Assembly: GCA_963965975.1 (NCBI GenBank)
Contig: OZ014412.1
Location: 1,180,501-1,244,500 of the forward strand
Direction of reading: 5' to 3'
DNA length: 64,000 nt
Origin: Xestospongia bergquistia
Lineage: Eukaryota; Porifera; Demospongiae; Haplosclerida; Petrosiidae
In this document: one piece after another, positions 1 through 14,200 of the stretch
Position numbering within the stretch: position 1 is the first letter of the stretch
How the letters are laid out: every line of letters begins with the position of its first letter
Notes under the pieces: generated by a model
The model's input: only the letters and a program-made list of their open reading frames with translations
What the model was told of the DNA's origin: nothing
The model's database searches: none
Made by a program: the position numbers and the translations under genes

Positions 1-2217
1 CAAAGCACTCTCATTTTCTTCATTTATCCATTGAATGAACATATCTGTAAAAGCAGGCTCAATTTGACAGTGGTTGTCACCTAAAGAAATCATGTGATAT
101 CAATGACTGTTTTATTAAGTAATAGTTTATTTTATAAGTTATTAAACTACTACATTAAATAACAATAAGTTACTTATTAGTAATCAAAGTGAGATAAAGG
201 ACTAAAGGACTTTTTGTTAAGGTAAGGGGTTATGCTTAACAGGTCAGTATTTACAGTGGTAAGACTATAATATGACATGTGAATTGTGGTATAAAATATC
301 AACTTTTTTATTATTCATAACGACATGATCAATCATTGTGATACTCATTTTGAATGGGCTGTGATTTCTCATAGATTTTGGATTCACTGGATATGTAAAT
401 GTTGATAGAAAGTGATATTCTATACTAGAGCTATATAATTTGTCTTAAAAAACTATAATTACAAGGTGGGTGTGGTACACAATAAAGAGGTCCAAACCTG
501 ACTAGTCAGATTGTTTTGTTAAGTAGCTATGTAGTGTTAATAGAAATCAGGTGATTACTTCCAAGCCATCTGATTGGCTATAAGTCACATGGTCAGTACT
601 AAACTATTCTTAATATAACACATTAGTGTACTAATATTTTAATATCACAGCTTAACCTATTCAATATCTTATGTCTTTACTTACCAAGTGGGTCATCTGA
701 CAAGTCAACAAGAGCAGCCATTGAGTCATATCCTATTTAAAATAGTTAAAACAATTGTACTATATAATACTCTTACCTTTAAAGACTTCGTTGTCATCAG
801 TCATTATAAAAGGTAGGGTATCTTTATCCACTTGGTACTGAGCAATATATTGTCCTGCCTCATCCTTCAATGCAAAACCCCAAAACAGAACATTATCATG
901 AATGTGTTCCTGGAGATAAGAAAATAGTATCATATAATGCTACAAAATCATACACAAATACATGTACATTAACATGATATCCATTACAAAGACTGGATAG
1001 TTAATAATTAATAATAATAATTGGTAAACTAACCTGAGGTACTGTGTTAGACTTGAATACAATCATCACAGGGTCACATGACTTGTCAAATACAGGTTTA
1101 TATCTGTCAATTAGTTGACAATATGGCAAGACATCAGCAATAAAATATGATGAAGACATTTGATCACAAATTAAAGACAAAAACGTTCCATATTTGAAAG
1201 CACATGACTTTTCAACAAGAATGAAATTTTCATGAAATTCATGAAGTGTACACAGCAGCTGGGCATTCTTCAGGTGTAAGTCAATTTTCTTTTTGAACAC
1301 TTTTGTCTTGTCATAATGGGCAACAATTACAAGTTTTTTCCTTCCAATCTTGCTACCACCAACTATTTTTTCTCTCACTTTTACTCCTCCTCTAACCAAT
1401 AAATCATAACGTTGGCACCACCCACCATTATCATAAATATACATCCAGTCCTTTTTGTGAAGATCTTTTGACGTCTCTTGATTTACAAAAGTTTTTGCTT
1501 TTCCCATAAATGACAAATAAGAAGCAAAACATTCTGCAAAAGAAAAATAAAATGTTTTAGTGTTAAACTAACAGATAACAGAGTAGTTAAAAACAGACAT
1601 TCTGCTCATGACCAAATATGGTGTTTAGACAATAAGAAATTGTTCATACATCAAACCAAACCTTACAACAACAAAAGAGGAACAGTTGACTGGTTAACTT
1701 AGCATGTACTAAAGTATGAACTTAACCTTGTTTATTGTGAATAGCAGTAGACTGTAGCCAGTCAAATCACTATAGGGTATCCATAAATTCAAATTACTAT
1801 AATAAATTCAAGAACTATGTTTGCTGTGGTAATGTGTCATTATTTGAGTATTTCTTTAGTTGTGTACTTTATTATATAACAACTGTATTGTTGACTGTGA
1901 GGACAATAACATACTGTTTGAGTATTTTAGTTATTATCAATGTAACATTTGATTTGATTGGATTGGAAGCTATTGAATCATAAATCAACTGTCATTAAAA
2001 ATGTTGTTTGCCTAAATTCTTGTTCTATAAATACAATCCACTCACTATCTAGCTATAAAGTACACATTACACACCCCCAATGAATACACCCTACTGTCCA
2101 GTATATAAAGTACACAATATATATTCTACCTTGTGCTGAATGTTGTCTATCTCCACTCAAAAAAGGACCTATGCCATTAGTCGTGTCATTATCGATATCT
2201 GCTATATAAAAACCACC
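1..2217 (-). CDS. C-terminal region of gene A, unrecognised domain
   Basis: Five phase-consistent exons (2130-2217, 1034-1533, 777-909, 685-732, 1-80) encode about 280 residues continuing past the window edge. The 500-nt exon is long for this locus and codes a mixed alpha/beta-looking sequence with DWMYIYDNGGWCQRYDLLV near its start and VIVAHYDKTKVFKKKID in the middle. The end is acidic (DLSDDPL, QWINEENES). I cannot assign a family. It may be a separate gene whose 5' exons lie in the satellite-filled intron, but exon 2130-2217 has no start codon and its phase fits the ankyrin-like exon at 9388-9531. Confidence 0.6.
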
Positions 2218-5200
2218 CTAAAGGATATATGATCATATAAAACATGGTCTATCAATAAGAAATAATCATCTAAAATGTTTACATAATATGTAATTAGATA
2301 ATTTGATGAGAGAGAGATGGAGTATAATTATAATGATATTTTAATAAAATTTATTATATTTTATACACATTGAGATCATAAGAAATCATAGCAATGTAAA
2401 TATGGAAACAGAAAAACAATAGAGTAAACAAAATGACAACATTGAATTCAATACACTTAGAAAATATACTACATTATATCACACTTACTATCTATTATAT
2501 TGTAAAGGACACATTGAGATCATAAGTAATCACAGCAATGTAAATATGGAAACAACAACAAAAAAAACAATAGAGTAAATAAAATGAGAAGATTGAAATT
2601 CAAAACACATAGAAATTATACTGCAATATATCACACTTACCGGCTATTATAATTATTGTAAAGGACACATTCAGATGACAAATAATCACAGCAGTGTAAA
2701 TATGGAAACAAAAAAAAACAATAGAGAAGATAAAATGACAATTTAATTCAATACATTGAGAAATTATATTACATTATATCAAACTTACCAGCTATTATAT
2801 TGTATTGGACATGTTCAGATGACAAGTAGTCATAGCAATTTTAAATGTGGAAACAGGAAAAAAAATTGGAGTAAACAAAATGACAACATAGAATCTAATA
2901 CACTTAGAAATTATACTACATTATATCACACTTACAGTCTATTATATTATATAGGACACATTTAGATGACAAGTAATCATAGCAATGTAATATGGAAACA
3001 GAAAAACAATAGAGTAAACAAAATGACAACATTGAATTCAATACAGTAAGAAATTATACTACATTATATCACACTTACAGTCTATTATATTGTAAAGGAC
3101 ACATTTAGATAACAAGTAATCACAGCAATGTAAATATGGAAACAGACAAACAATAGAGTAAACAAAATGACAACATTGAATTCAATACACTTAGAAAATA
3201 TACTACATTATATCACACTTACCCACTATTATATTGTAAAAGACACATTGAGATTACAAGTAATCACAGCAATGTAAATATGGAAACAAAAAACAATAAA
3301 GTAAACAAAATGACAACATTGAATTCAATACAGTAAGAAATTATACTACATTATATCACACTTACAGTCTATTATATTGTAAAGGACACATTTAGATAAC
3401 AAGTAATCACAGCAATGTAAATATGGAAACAGACAAACAATAGAGTAAACAAAATGACAACATTGAATTCAATACACTTAGAAATCATTTATACTACATT
3501 ATATCAAACTTACCAGCTATTATATTGTAAAGGACACATTCAGATAACAAATAATCACAGCAATGTAAATATTGAAACAAAAAACAATAGAGAAAATAAA
3601 ATGACAATTAAATTCAATACATTGAGAAATTATACTATATTATATCAAACTTACCAGCTATTATATTGTAAAAGACACATTGAGATCATAAGTAATCATA
3701 GCAATGTAAATATGGAAACAAAAAACAATAGAGTAAACAAAATGACAACATTTAATTCAATACAGTAAGAACTTATACTACATTATATCACACTTACCAG
3801 CTATTATATTGTAAAGGACACATTGAGATCATAAGTAATCATAGCAATGTAAATGTGGAAACAAAAAAACAATAGAGTAAACAAAATGACAACATTTAAT
3901 TCAATACACTTAGAAAATATACTACATTAGATCACACTTACCCGCTATTATGTTGTAAAAGACACATTGAGATTACAAGTAATCACAGCAATGTAAATGT
4001 GGAAACAAAAAACAATAGAGTAAACAAAATGACAACATTGAGTTCAATACAGTAAGAAATTATACTACATTATATCACACTTACTATCTATTATATTGTA
4101 AAAGACACATTGAGATCATAAGTAATCACAGCAATGTAAATGTGGAAACAAAAAACAATAGAGTAAACAAAATGACAACATTTAATTCAATACACTTAGA
4201 AAATATACTACATTATATCAAACTTACCCGCTATTATATTGTAAAAGACACATTGAGATTACAAGTAATCACAGCAATGTAAATGTGGAAACAAAAAACA
4301 ATAGAGTAAACAAAATGACAACATTTAATTCAATACACTTAGAAATTATGCTACATTATATCACACATACCCGCTATTATATTGTAAAGGACATATTGAG
4401 ATCACAAGTAATCACAGCAATGTAAATGTGGAAACAAAAAAAACAATAGAGTAAATAAAATGACAAGATTGAAATTCAAAACACATAGAAATTATACTGC
4501 AATATATCACACTTACCGGCTATTATATTGTAAAGGACACATTCAGATGACAAATAATCACAGCAATGTAAATATGGAAACAAAAAAAAACAATAGAGAA
4601 GATAAAATGACAATTAAATTCAATGCATTGAGAAATTATACTACATTATATCAAACTTACCAACTATTATATTGTATTGGATACGTTCAGATGACAAGTA
4701 GTCATAGCAATTTTAAATGTGGAAACAGGAAAAAAAATTGGAGTAAACAAAATGACAACATTTAATTCAATACACTTAGAAATTATACTACATTATATCA
4801 CACTTACAGTCTATTATATTGTAAAAGACACATTGAGATCATAAGTAATCATAGCAATGTAAATGTGGAAACAAAAAAAACAATAGAGTAAACAAAATGA
4901 CAACATTTAATTCAATACACTTAGAAAATATACTACATTATATCAAACTTACCCGCTATTATATTGTAAAAGACACATTGAGATTACAAGTAATCACAGC
5001 AATGTAAATATGGAAACAAAAAACAATAGAGTAAACAAAATGACAACATTGAATTCAATACAGTAAGAAATTATACTACATTATATCACACTTACAGTCT
5101 ATTATATTGTAAAGGACACATTGAGATCATAAGTAATCATAGCAATGTAAATGTGGAAACAAAAAAAACAATAGAGTAAACAAAATGACAACATTTAATT

Positions 5201-8200
5201 CAATACACTTAGAAAATATACTACATTATATCATACTTACCACCTATTATATTGTAAAAGACACATTGAGATTACAAGTAATCACAGCAATGTAAATGTG
5301 GAAACAAAAAACAATAGAGTAAACAAAATGACAACATTGAATTCAATACACTTAGAAAATATACTACATTATATCAAACTTACCCGCTATTATATTGTAA
5401 AAGACACATTGAGATTACAAGTAATCACAGCAATGTAAATGTGGAAACAAAAAAAAACAATAGAGTAAATAAAATGACAAGGTTGAAATTCAAAACACAT
5501 AGAAATTATACTGCAATATATCACACTTACCGGCTATTATATTGTAGGACACATTCAGATGACAAATAATCACAGCAATGTAAATATGGAAACAAAAAAA
5601 CAATAGAGAAAATAAAATGACAATTAAATTCAATACATTGACAAATTATACTACATTATATCAAACTTACCAGCTATTATATTGTAAAAGACACATTGAG
5701 ATCATAAGTAATCATAGCAATGTAAATATGGAAACAAAAAACAATAGAGTAAACAAAATGACAACATTTAATTCAATACAGTAAGAAATTATACTACATT
5801 ATATCACACTTACAGTCTATTATATTGTAAAGGACACATTTAGATGACAAGTAATCATAGCAATGTAAATATAGAAACAGAAAAACAATAGAGTAAACAA
5901 AATTACAACATTTAATTCAATACACTTAGAAATCATGCTACATTATATCACACTTACTATCTATTATATTGTATTGGACACGTTCAGATGACAAGTAAAT
6001 ATAGCAATTTTAAATGTGGAAACAGGAAAAAAAACATTGGAGTAAACAAAATGACAACATAGAATTTAATACACTTAGACATCATGCTACATTATATCAT
6101 ACTTACCACCTATTATATTGTAAAAGACACATTTAGATGATAAGTAATCATAGCAATGTAAATATGGAAACAGAAAAACAATAGAGTAAACAAAATGACA
6201 ACATTGAATTCAATATAGTAAAAAATTATACAGTCAAACCTCCCTTATCCGGGCAGAATGGGACCCAGGGGTGCCCGTAAATAAGTAATATCCGTAACTT
6301 AGAAAAACAACATGTATACATACTAGCATGATTTTTATGAAGTATGAGGCTTGAAATATGATGTTATTTCAGTCTGAGTTATTGAGTTATCCCGTTTTCT
6401 TCCAGCAGTGGTCATCCAGTTCTTAACCAACATCAAGTGAGCTGGATCAGTTCTTTGACATTCTAGCCATTGCAGAGCAATGGGCCAGACACTGGAGCAC
6501 CTTTAGCTCGCTGTTGCTGAAACCGGAGGTAACAAGCTTCTGGAAATGCGCATCTCTAACAATACAGTGCCGCTTAGCGAATGTGGGATTAGCGCTTGCT
6601 GTCACATGCTTCTCAATTTTGTCTTTATTCTTCCAAATATCGCCCACCGTCGACTTAGCCACTCCAAAACAGTCTGAAACAGCCCTCTGCAACTTTCCTT
6701 GTCGTAACTCTGCAATGATATCAAACTTCTTTTCGAGAAACACACTTCCTTTTTGAAGCCATGGTGTTCTGTGCAGCTAATAATTTTGCGCATGCGCGCG
6801 CATAAACTACTGCCCGGTAGAGGGAGATGCCCATATATTGGAGGTCCCGGATAAGGGAGGTTTGACTGTACTACATTATATCACACTTACATCCTATTAT
6901 ATTATAAAAAACACATTGAAATCATAAGTTATCATAGCAATGTAAATATGGAAACAGAAAAACAACAGAGTAAACAAAATTACAATATTAAAATCAATAC
7001 ACTTAGAAATTAATTATACTACATTATATCATACTTACCGACTATTATATTGTAAAAGACACATTCAGATTACAAGTAATCACAGCAATGTAAATGTGGA
7101 AACAAAAAACAATAGAGTAAACAAAATGACAACATTGAATTAAATACACTTAGATATTATACTACATTATATCAAACTTACCTGCTATTATATTTTAAGG
7201 ACATATTGAGATCACAAGTAATCACAGCAATGTAAATGTGGAAACAAAAAAACAATAGAGTAAATAAAATGATAATTAAATTCAATACATTGACAAATTA
7301 TACTACATTATATCACACTTACCTCCTATTATATTGTAAAGGACACATTCAAATCACAAGTAATCACAGCAATGGAAATGTAGAAACAAAAAAAAACAAT
7401 AGAGTAAATAAAATGACAACTAATCTATGTAAACATCAAAGACAGCTGTTTAAACTACATACAGTGTAATCTAAGGGACTGGTAGACAACACATAAACAA
7501 AGCATTGTTAGAATTTAGACCCTATCTAACAGTCAACAGTATCCTATAACAATATAAAATGTAGCTCTTTCATGTTATTACACCTAAAGGGTCTGGTAAA
7601 ACAAGACACAAACAGAAAATTGTTAGGATTTAGATCCTCTCTTATTATGAAACAGTCCAATATCTCACAACAATATGTGTAGTTCTTCATGTCATTACAC
7701 CTATCAACTATCATTATATCATATGACTCTATCATTATAATACTACAATAAATAACATTAGTTCTGTCTGGTAATTATAAACTATATAGTTCGTTAACAA
7801 TCTGTACATTAAACCCAAACAAAGCTGGCTTTTAAATATGGTTTGTGAGATAAAAAAAAACACCTATGAACTTAACCAAATTTGGGGATTATCAAATATA
7901 ATGCTTGCCAACTGGGTGTGCCTCCATGACATGGTCAACCTCAAGAAATGTCTACTCATATAATTTCTTTGTTGTTTGAGGTAATACAATGACACTAACT
8001 GTTTCTTGATTGTTTGAATAGTTATAGAACAAAGTTGTAAATATAGTTTATAGTGGAACTTTCAATTATAGACTTTCATAATAGTGAACATTCACTACAA
8101 TAGACAATAACTATGGAACATGGCCTTTTTCATTGACACCAATGGAATTGTATCCTCTTAAATGTGGACAGTTCCATTTTAGGACAATAATAACTTTTAT

Positions 8201-11200
8201 GACTCCAGAAATAACTTACTAGCACAGGCAATTTGCCGCTTATAACAAACAGTGGGTGTGTCTAATGTAGTCCACACAAACTTAGTTTATACAATCAATG
8301 TCTTTGCAACAAATTATTTCTTAAGTACTTTGTTTAAGCTTGAATAAAGTTGTCAATATTTTGTTACAACCTCTGAAGTTAAGTATACTTCTCTGTAAAG
8401 GACATTAACACTTGTCCCAATGGTGTCCGTTATAGTCAATTTTATACAAAACATAGTATTAGTCATAATTAAAGAAACATACCATATATCGTGATTTATT
8501 GGCGACAATAAATTTTGGCAGAATTGTAAAATTTTATAATTGGCGAGATTAAATTTGACGAATTTAGCACATGTCTTGTTACCACACCCACTTTAATGAA
8601 ATAAGACGGATTTCAGGTTTGACTCTGTTGTTAGAGGCTACTATGTATACGAAAGTGCATGGATTAAAATTGTGGGCCTGTAGGCATGGTGACTACGTGA
8701 TAAACTTTGACTGTTATTTAATTCGGCAATTTTTTGAAATTCGTAAATTCGCCAAATTTTATTAGTCACCAATAAATCCTGGTATATGGTATTCAGACTA
8801 ACTTGCCAAATAGTTATACCTCTATGACATAGTCAGCCTCAACAAATGTCTATTTGTATAATTTCTTTATTTGTAAGGTAATACAATGACACTAGCTAGT
8901 CAAACTATTTCTTGATTGCTTAAATAGTTAGAGGACAAAGTGATAAGTATACTTTACAATGGAACTTCTAATAACTGATATTTGTAATAGTAGATATTCA
9001 CTACAATAGATAATAACTTTGGAAGTTGACTTTTCTTATTGACAACAATAAAATTGGATCCTCTTAAATGTGGACAGCTCATTTTAGGACATCACTAACC
9101 TTTCTGACTCCAGAAATTAGTACATACAATTATGTCAACAGACAGTGGGTGGGTGTGTCTAATGTAGTCCACACAGACTTACTTTATACAATCAATGGCT
9201 TTGTAATATTTTTACTCTCTTAAATAATTTGTTTAATAAAATAGAATAGAATTGTCAATATATCCTCTGAAGTTAAGTATACTTCTCTATAAAGGACATT
9301 AACATTTGTCCCTATGGTGTTTATTATAGTCAATACACAGACAAAACATAGTATTGGTCATAATTAAAGTAACATATTCAGACTTACTGCTTCATTTATA
9401 CAACATATGTTATCTCTTATAATAAATGATATTAACACCAGATCAGTAGCATTTACAATGACTCCTCTTGAGAGAGGATATTTTACTCCAGACAAGTCTC
9501 CATTCTTAACAGATTCAATTAAACTGTCGTTCTATGGTAAAATAAAAGTTTAAAAGTATCATTTAAAATAATGCATGATCTCATTTCATAAATACATAAA
9601 TATGTCAGACAAAAAAGAACAAAATATTTCATTCATTTCCTCCAAACATATCATAGGACACATTTAAATGACAAGTAATTACAGCATCAAATAGTGGAGA
9701 TGTAAAAATGAAGTGAACAAACTGTTCAAAAAAACAACGTTACGTTTACTATAATATGTAACACACTTACCAACTATTATATTATAACTAAATAAACAAT
9801 AAAAATGTAGAGATGGTCAAACCACAAAACAAAATAATTATATAATTGAAGTAGTAAAATGTTTTAATAAAATAACTATTTTGGAGAAATTATTTAAGAA
9901 AAGGATAGTAACAAACACTTATTACACTATCAGAAAAAAAAAACAAATTCAAGGAATAGCTCCTTTATTATAAAGGCAGAATGCATTATTGTCAAAAATA
10001 TAAGTTGTAACAAAAAAAAAGGAAATAAAAAACTTAGTTTACATTTACTTCAAACAAACATTAAAGGTTCTTTAAGTCTATTAGCTATGATAACATCACA
10101 GTACAAGTAGAGCAACACAGTCTCTCTAGAGTGACCACATACACTTTAACAATGCTACACCCACTTACACAAAATTAATTGATAGTATAAATTGTACAAG
10201 GTCTAATAATAACATATCTTCAATAGTTACAAATTAACAACTTGATAGTCTTAATTTACTAATATTATATATTGGTATACGGATACAATTGTTATAATAG
10301 ACAGTAGTATAACAAACTCATATATAGCAATACTAAAGTCATTGTAAACAATGATGGTAAATAATTCTGAGGAGAAAATGAGTCAAGAATAAAGTATTAA
10401 CATAAAAACAATAGAGTAAACAAAATGAGAAGATTGAATTCAATACACTTAGAAATTATACTACATTATATCATACTTACAGTCTATTATATTGTAAAGG
10501 ACATATTGAGATCACAAGTAATCACAGCAATGTAAATGTGGAAACAAAAAAAAAACAATAAAGTAAATAAAATGACAAGATTGAAATTCAAAACACATAG
10601 AAATTATACTGCAATATATCACACTTACAGTCTATTATATTGTAAAGGACACATTCAGATGACAAATAATCACAGCAATGTAAATATGGAAACAAAAAAC
10701 AATAGAGTAAACAAAATGACAACATTGAATTCAATACAGTAAGAAATTATACTACATTATATCACACTTACCAGCTATTATATTGTAAAAGACACATTGA
10801 GATCATAAGTAATCATAGCAATGTAAATATGGAAACAAAAAACAATAGAGTAAACAAAATGACAACATTTAATTCAATACAGTAAGAAATTATACTACAT
10901 TATATCACACTTACAGTCTATTATATTGTAAAGGACACATTGAGATGACAAGTAATCATAGCAATGTAAATATGGAAACAGAAAAACAATAGAGTAAACA
11001 AAATTACAACATTTAATTCAATACACTTAGAAATCATGCTACATTATATCACACTTACTATCTATTATATTGTATTGGACACGTTCAGATGACAAGTAAA
11101 TATAGCAATTTTAAATGTGGAAACAGGAAAAAAAACATTGGAGTAAACAAAATGACAACATAGAATTTAATACACTTAGATATCATGCTACATTATATCA

Positions 11201-14200
11201 TACTTACCACCTATTATATTGTAAAGGACACATTGAGATCATAAGTAATCATAGCAATGTAAATATGGAAACAGAAAAACAATAGAGTAAACAAAATGAC
11301 AACATTGAATTCAATATACTTAGAAATTGTACTACATTATATCACACTTACCGACTATTATATCGTAAATAACACATTGAGATCATAAGTAATCACAGCA
11401 ATGTAAATATGGAAACAGAAAAACAATAGAGTAAACAAAATGACAACATTGAATTCAATATACTTAGAAATTGTACTACATTATATCACACTTACCAACT
11501 ATTATATCGTAAAGGACACATTGAGATCATAAGTAATCACAGCAATGTAAATATGGAAACAGAAAAACAATAGAGTAAACAAAATGACAACATTGAATTC
11601 AATATACTTAGAATTTGTACTACATTAATTACAAACTATTATTAATGTCAGTATTGGGTTAATCTAGTTTAAGTAATACTGACATTATAGTTACAGTGGA
11701 ATACTATGTATAATAGATCATGTAAGTGTCTAATGTATTGTTTATGGTACTGGACTAGTTTACTTTCAACACTCATCATCATCAATTCTTGTGTTTTTTA
11801 CAATTATGTATCATCATGTGTGGGCTTTTAGATGGGCTATACATACCCTGATCTTACTTTCAATGCAAGAAAAAAGTCAAGGAGTGAAACAATTGTCAAG
11901 ATTGTAAAAAAATATACTTATTAATAAATATGATATAATCTCTCAATAACCTAGTTAGCTCATACTCAACATAATTATGTACACTTCTATAAAGTAATGT
12001 CAGTATATGTTTACTGACTAATTAATAAGATGAGGAATAAAGTATTAGGATAAAATACATTACAAACCACACTTCATGAATATTTAATCAGGGCAATACA
12101 TACTACATACCATATTAAAGTATACCATATTATTACTGATGTGTGGCTACTATACAGCAACAGGTAATCTTATTTCTTATTTGTAACTCTTTCCACTTCA
12201 TGGAATTTAATAAACAATGCAAAGCATTTTACTATTATTGATGTCTCCACTAATAAATAATAAATGAAGTCCCTATACACATGGATACCAATTGTAACTT
12301 AGAATGAACAATCTATGTTTTAGCAACAAAATTCATTGAATGGGGACAGCCCTATTTTTCAAAGACTACAAATGTCTATGATAGAATTTAGTTTGATTAA
12401 AATATCCATTTATACACTAGTAACGAGATATTATACAGTATGTCTTCACAATGTATGTACTTATAGTCAATAGACAATGGTTCCATTTCTATAACATAAA
12501 AACCTCATACAATTCCTCTAATTATATATCATATTTCCTCAAATTAAAATGAGTAAAACAGAAAATGATGTAAAACTAATTAAGCTGGTTCATTTATAAT
12601 ACATGGTTATCTTTAATGAACATTATAAAGTTTATGGGCTGTCATTGAATATAAGCAATTTTATACATTCATTAAATACAACTATATAATATTAAGTATC
12701 TTATTAATATATTAAGTCATTATAAGTTATTTAATTGATAGTCTTTATCACATAATCTAGCTATAAATAATATTATATGAACAAACATAACTTACAAGAA
12801 ATGTCATCCAAAGAGGAAAGTTCCAGCGAGAACAAGTGATCCCAACTATAGTTTTATTTAAAATATATCAATTACATTATATCTCTTTAATAATCCCATA
12901 ATTACCTAAAGCATCATCATTGAGGGGAAGTCTTTGAGTTTCCTGAAGTTTACCGTATTCAAATTCTTTAGACCTAATATTTTAAAGACATAACTCAATA
13001 TACTATATAGTTCATAATAACTTACTTATTAACAATAAGATCACATGTGCTATTATCATTATCATCATTGACTTGAATGACACCTTGGACATTAGAACAA
13101 GTGATGGTATCATTTGTTACATTTAACTTCTGAGTGATATAAACTAGTTCAGATAAGGAAAGATCAACCACATGATTCTTCTCTGATTCAGGTTCATCTT
13201 CAATAATACATTCCAAAAACAAATGATGACTAGGATGGGACATAATTTCAGGACTGGAATCAAACATATGTAACTGGCTGTTTGACATCTCCTCTTGATA
13301 TGATGATTTGGTGTTATTGAATACACGAGTTGAATGATCTCCATTTTCATTAATAACCTGGTTTGGTAATTTGTTACCCACTAATAATAAAACAAATTAA
13401 AATAACAAATTATCTAAACTTACCAAACCCAACTGAACACTCATTATCATTTAAAGTGGTTAGAGATATATAAACAAAGTCATCATTATCAGCTATTAAT
13501 ATAAAATATATTATGTTATTACAATGATCATTATCTATATACCAGTATCATTTTGAGCAGAACCCTTATCATTAACATCAAGAGGACTTATCTTGTGTGA
13601 AGATTGTTCCTATACAAGAATAGTTATAATTATAATAAATAATTCATAGAGTTAATAATGTTGAGTTTTTCAAATGTAACAATATTTATTTCAGTTTTTC
13701 TGCTATCTGTAATATTTCAATCATAGTCATATCTTAGCACTAGTCAGCAAAGATAACAGCCCCACCCTGAGTGTAAGTAAGCTAATCATATTCATTGCTA
13801 TTAATTGCACTCTCATTTCCCAGAAGAATATATGAATAACTTAAGCTTTACAAGAATGTGTTTTTGATAAAAATTTATATAGTGTTAGACTATATAACAG
13901 TATCCTCAACAATATGATATTAATAAATAAAGGTTAGTTACAATGGTGTGTTTTAAATACAATATTACAGCAATATTATATTAATGATAATATATGTTAA
14001 TACTCACTAATTATTATTACTTACATTATTTGCTGATAGAGGTATGCTATCTTCTGATTTAATTTCTAAACCATTGTTATATCCTGATGCTGATGATATA
14101 GCACTATCAAGGCAAGAAGTTATTGCGATTTGTGAGGGCTGTGTAATAGATAAATCGTCATCACATTCCCCCTATAATAAGATACTTTGTTTTCATATAT

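Larger units (their letters stand above)
2370..7430. repeat. Tandem satellite array 1, ~145-bp unit, about 30 copies
   Basis: A unit of about 145 bp recurs about 30 times. Landmarks on the plus strand are CAATAGAGTAAACAAAATGA, ATACTACATTATATCACACT, CTTACC or CTTACAG, CTATTATATTGTAAA, GACACATT and AGCAATGTAAAT. Copies differ by point changes, poly-A length and small indels, and several higher-order variants (CCGGC, CAGTC, CCCGC versions) alternate. The array fills most of the 7.2-kb intron of gene A between exons 9388-9531 and 2130-2217 and is interrupted at 6231-6868 by a MITE. Short ORFs reading through two units in the plus direction (with TLYQTYQLLYC-like repeats) follow from the unit length and are not credible genes. 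On the minus strand, the direction of gene A, each unit carries a splice-donor-like GTAAGT or GTAAGC. Confidence 0.95.

Noticed and set aside
2756..4765. Several plus-strand ORFs of 60-105 residues with repeated TLYQTYQLLYC-like text
   Set aside because: They are read-throughs of the ~145-bp satellite units and shift frame with indels between units. No gene context.
6514..6756. Plus-strand 80-residue ORF inside the Tigger-type MITE
   Set aside because: It is the antisense shadow of the transposase HTH fragment.
8571..8765. 64-residue plus-strand ORF in the 308-bp MITE
   Set aside because: No protein-like features. The element is non-coding.
2370..11640. Possible CRISPR array because of regularly spaced repeats
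   Set aside because: The whole ~145-bp unit repeats with no unique spacers, and the DNA is eukaryotic with spliceosomal introns. It is a satellite.
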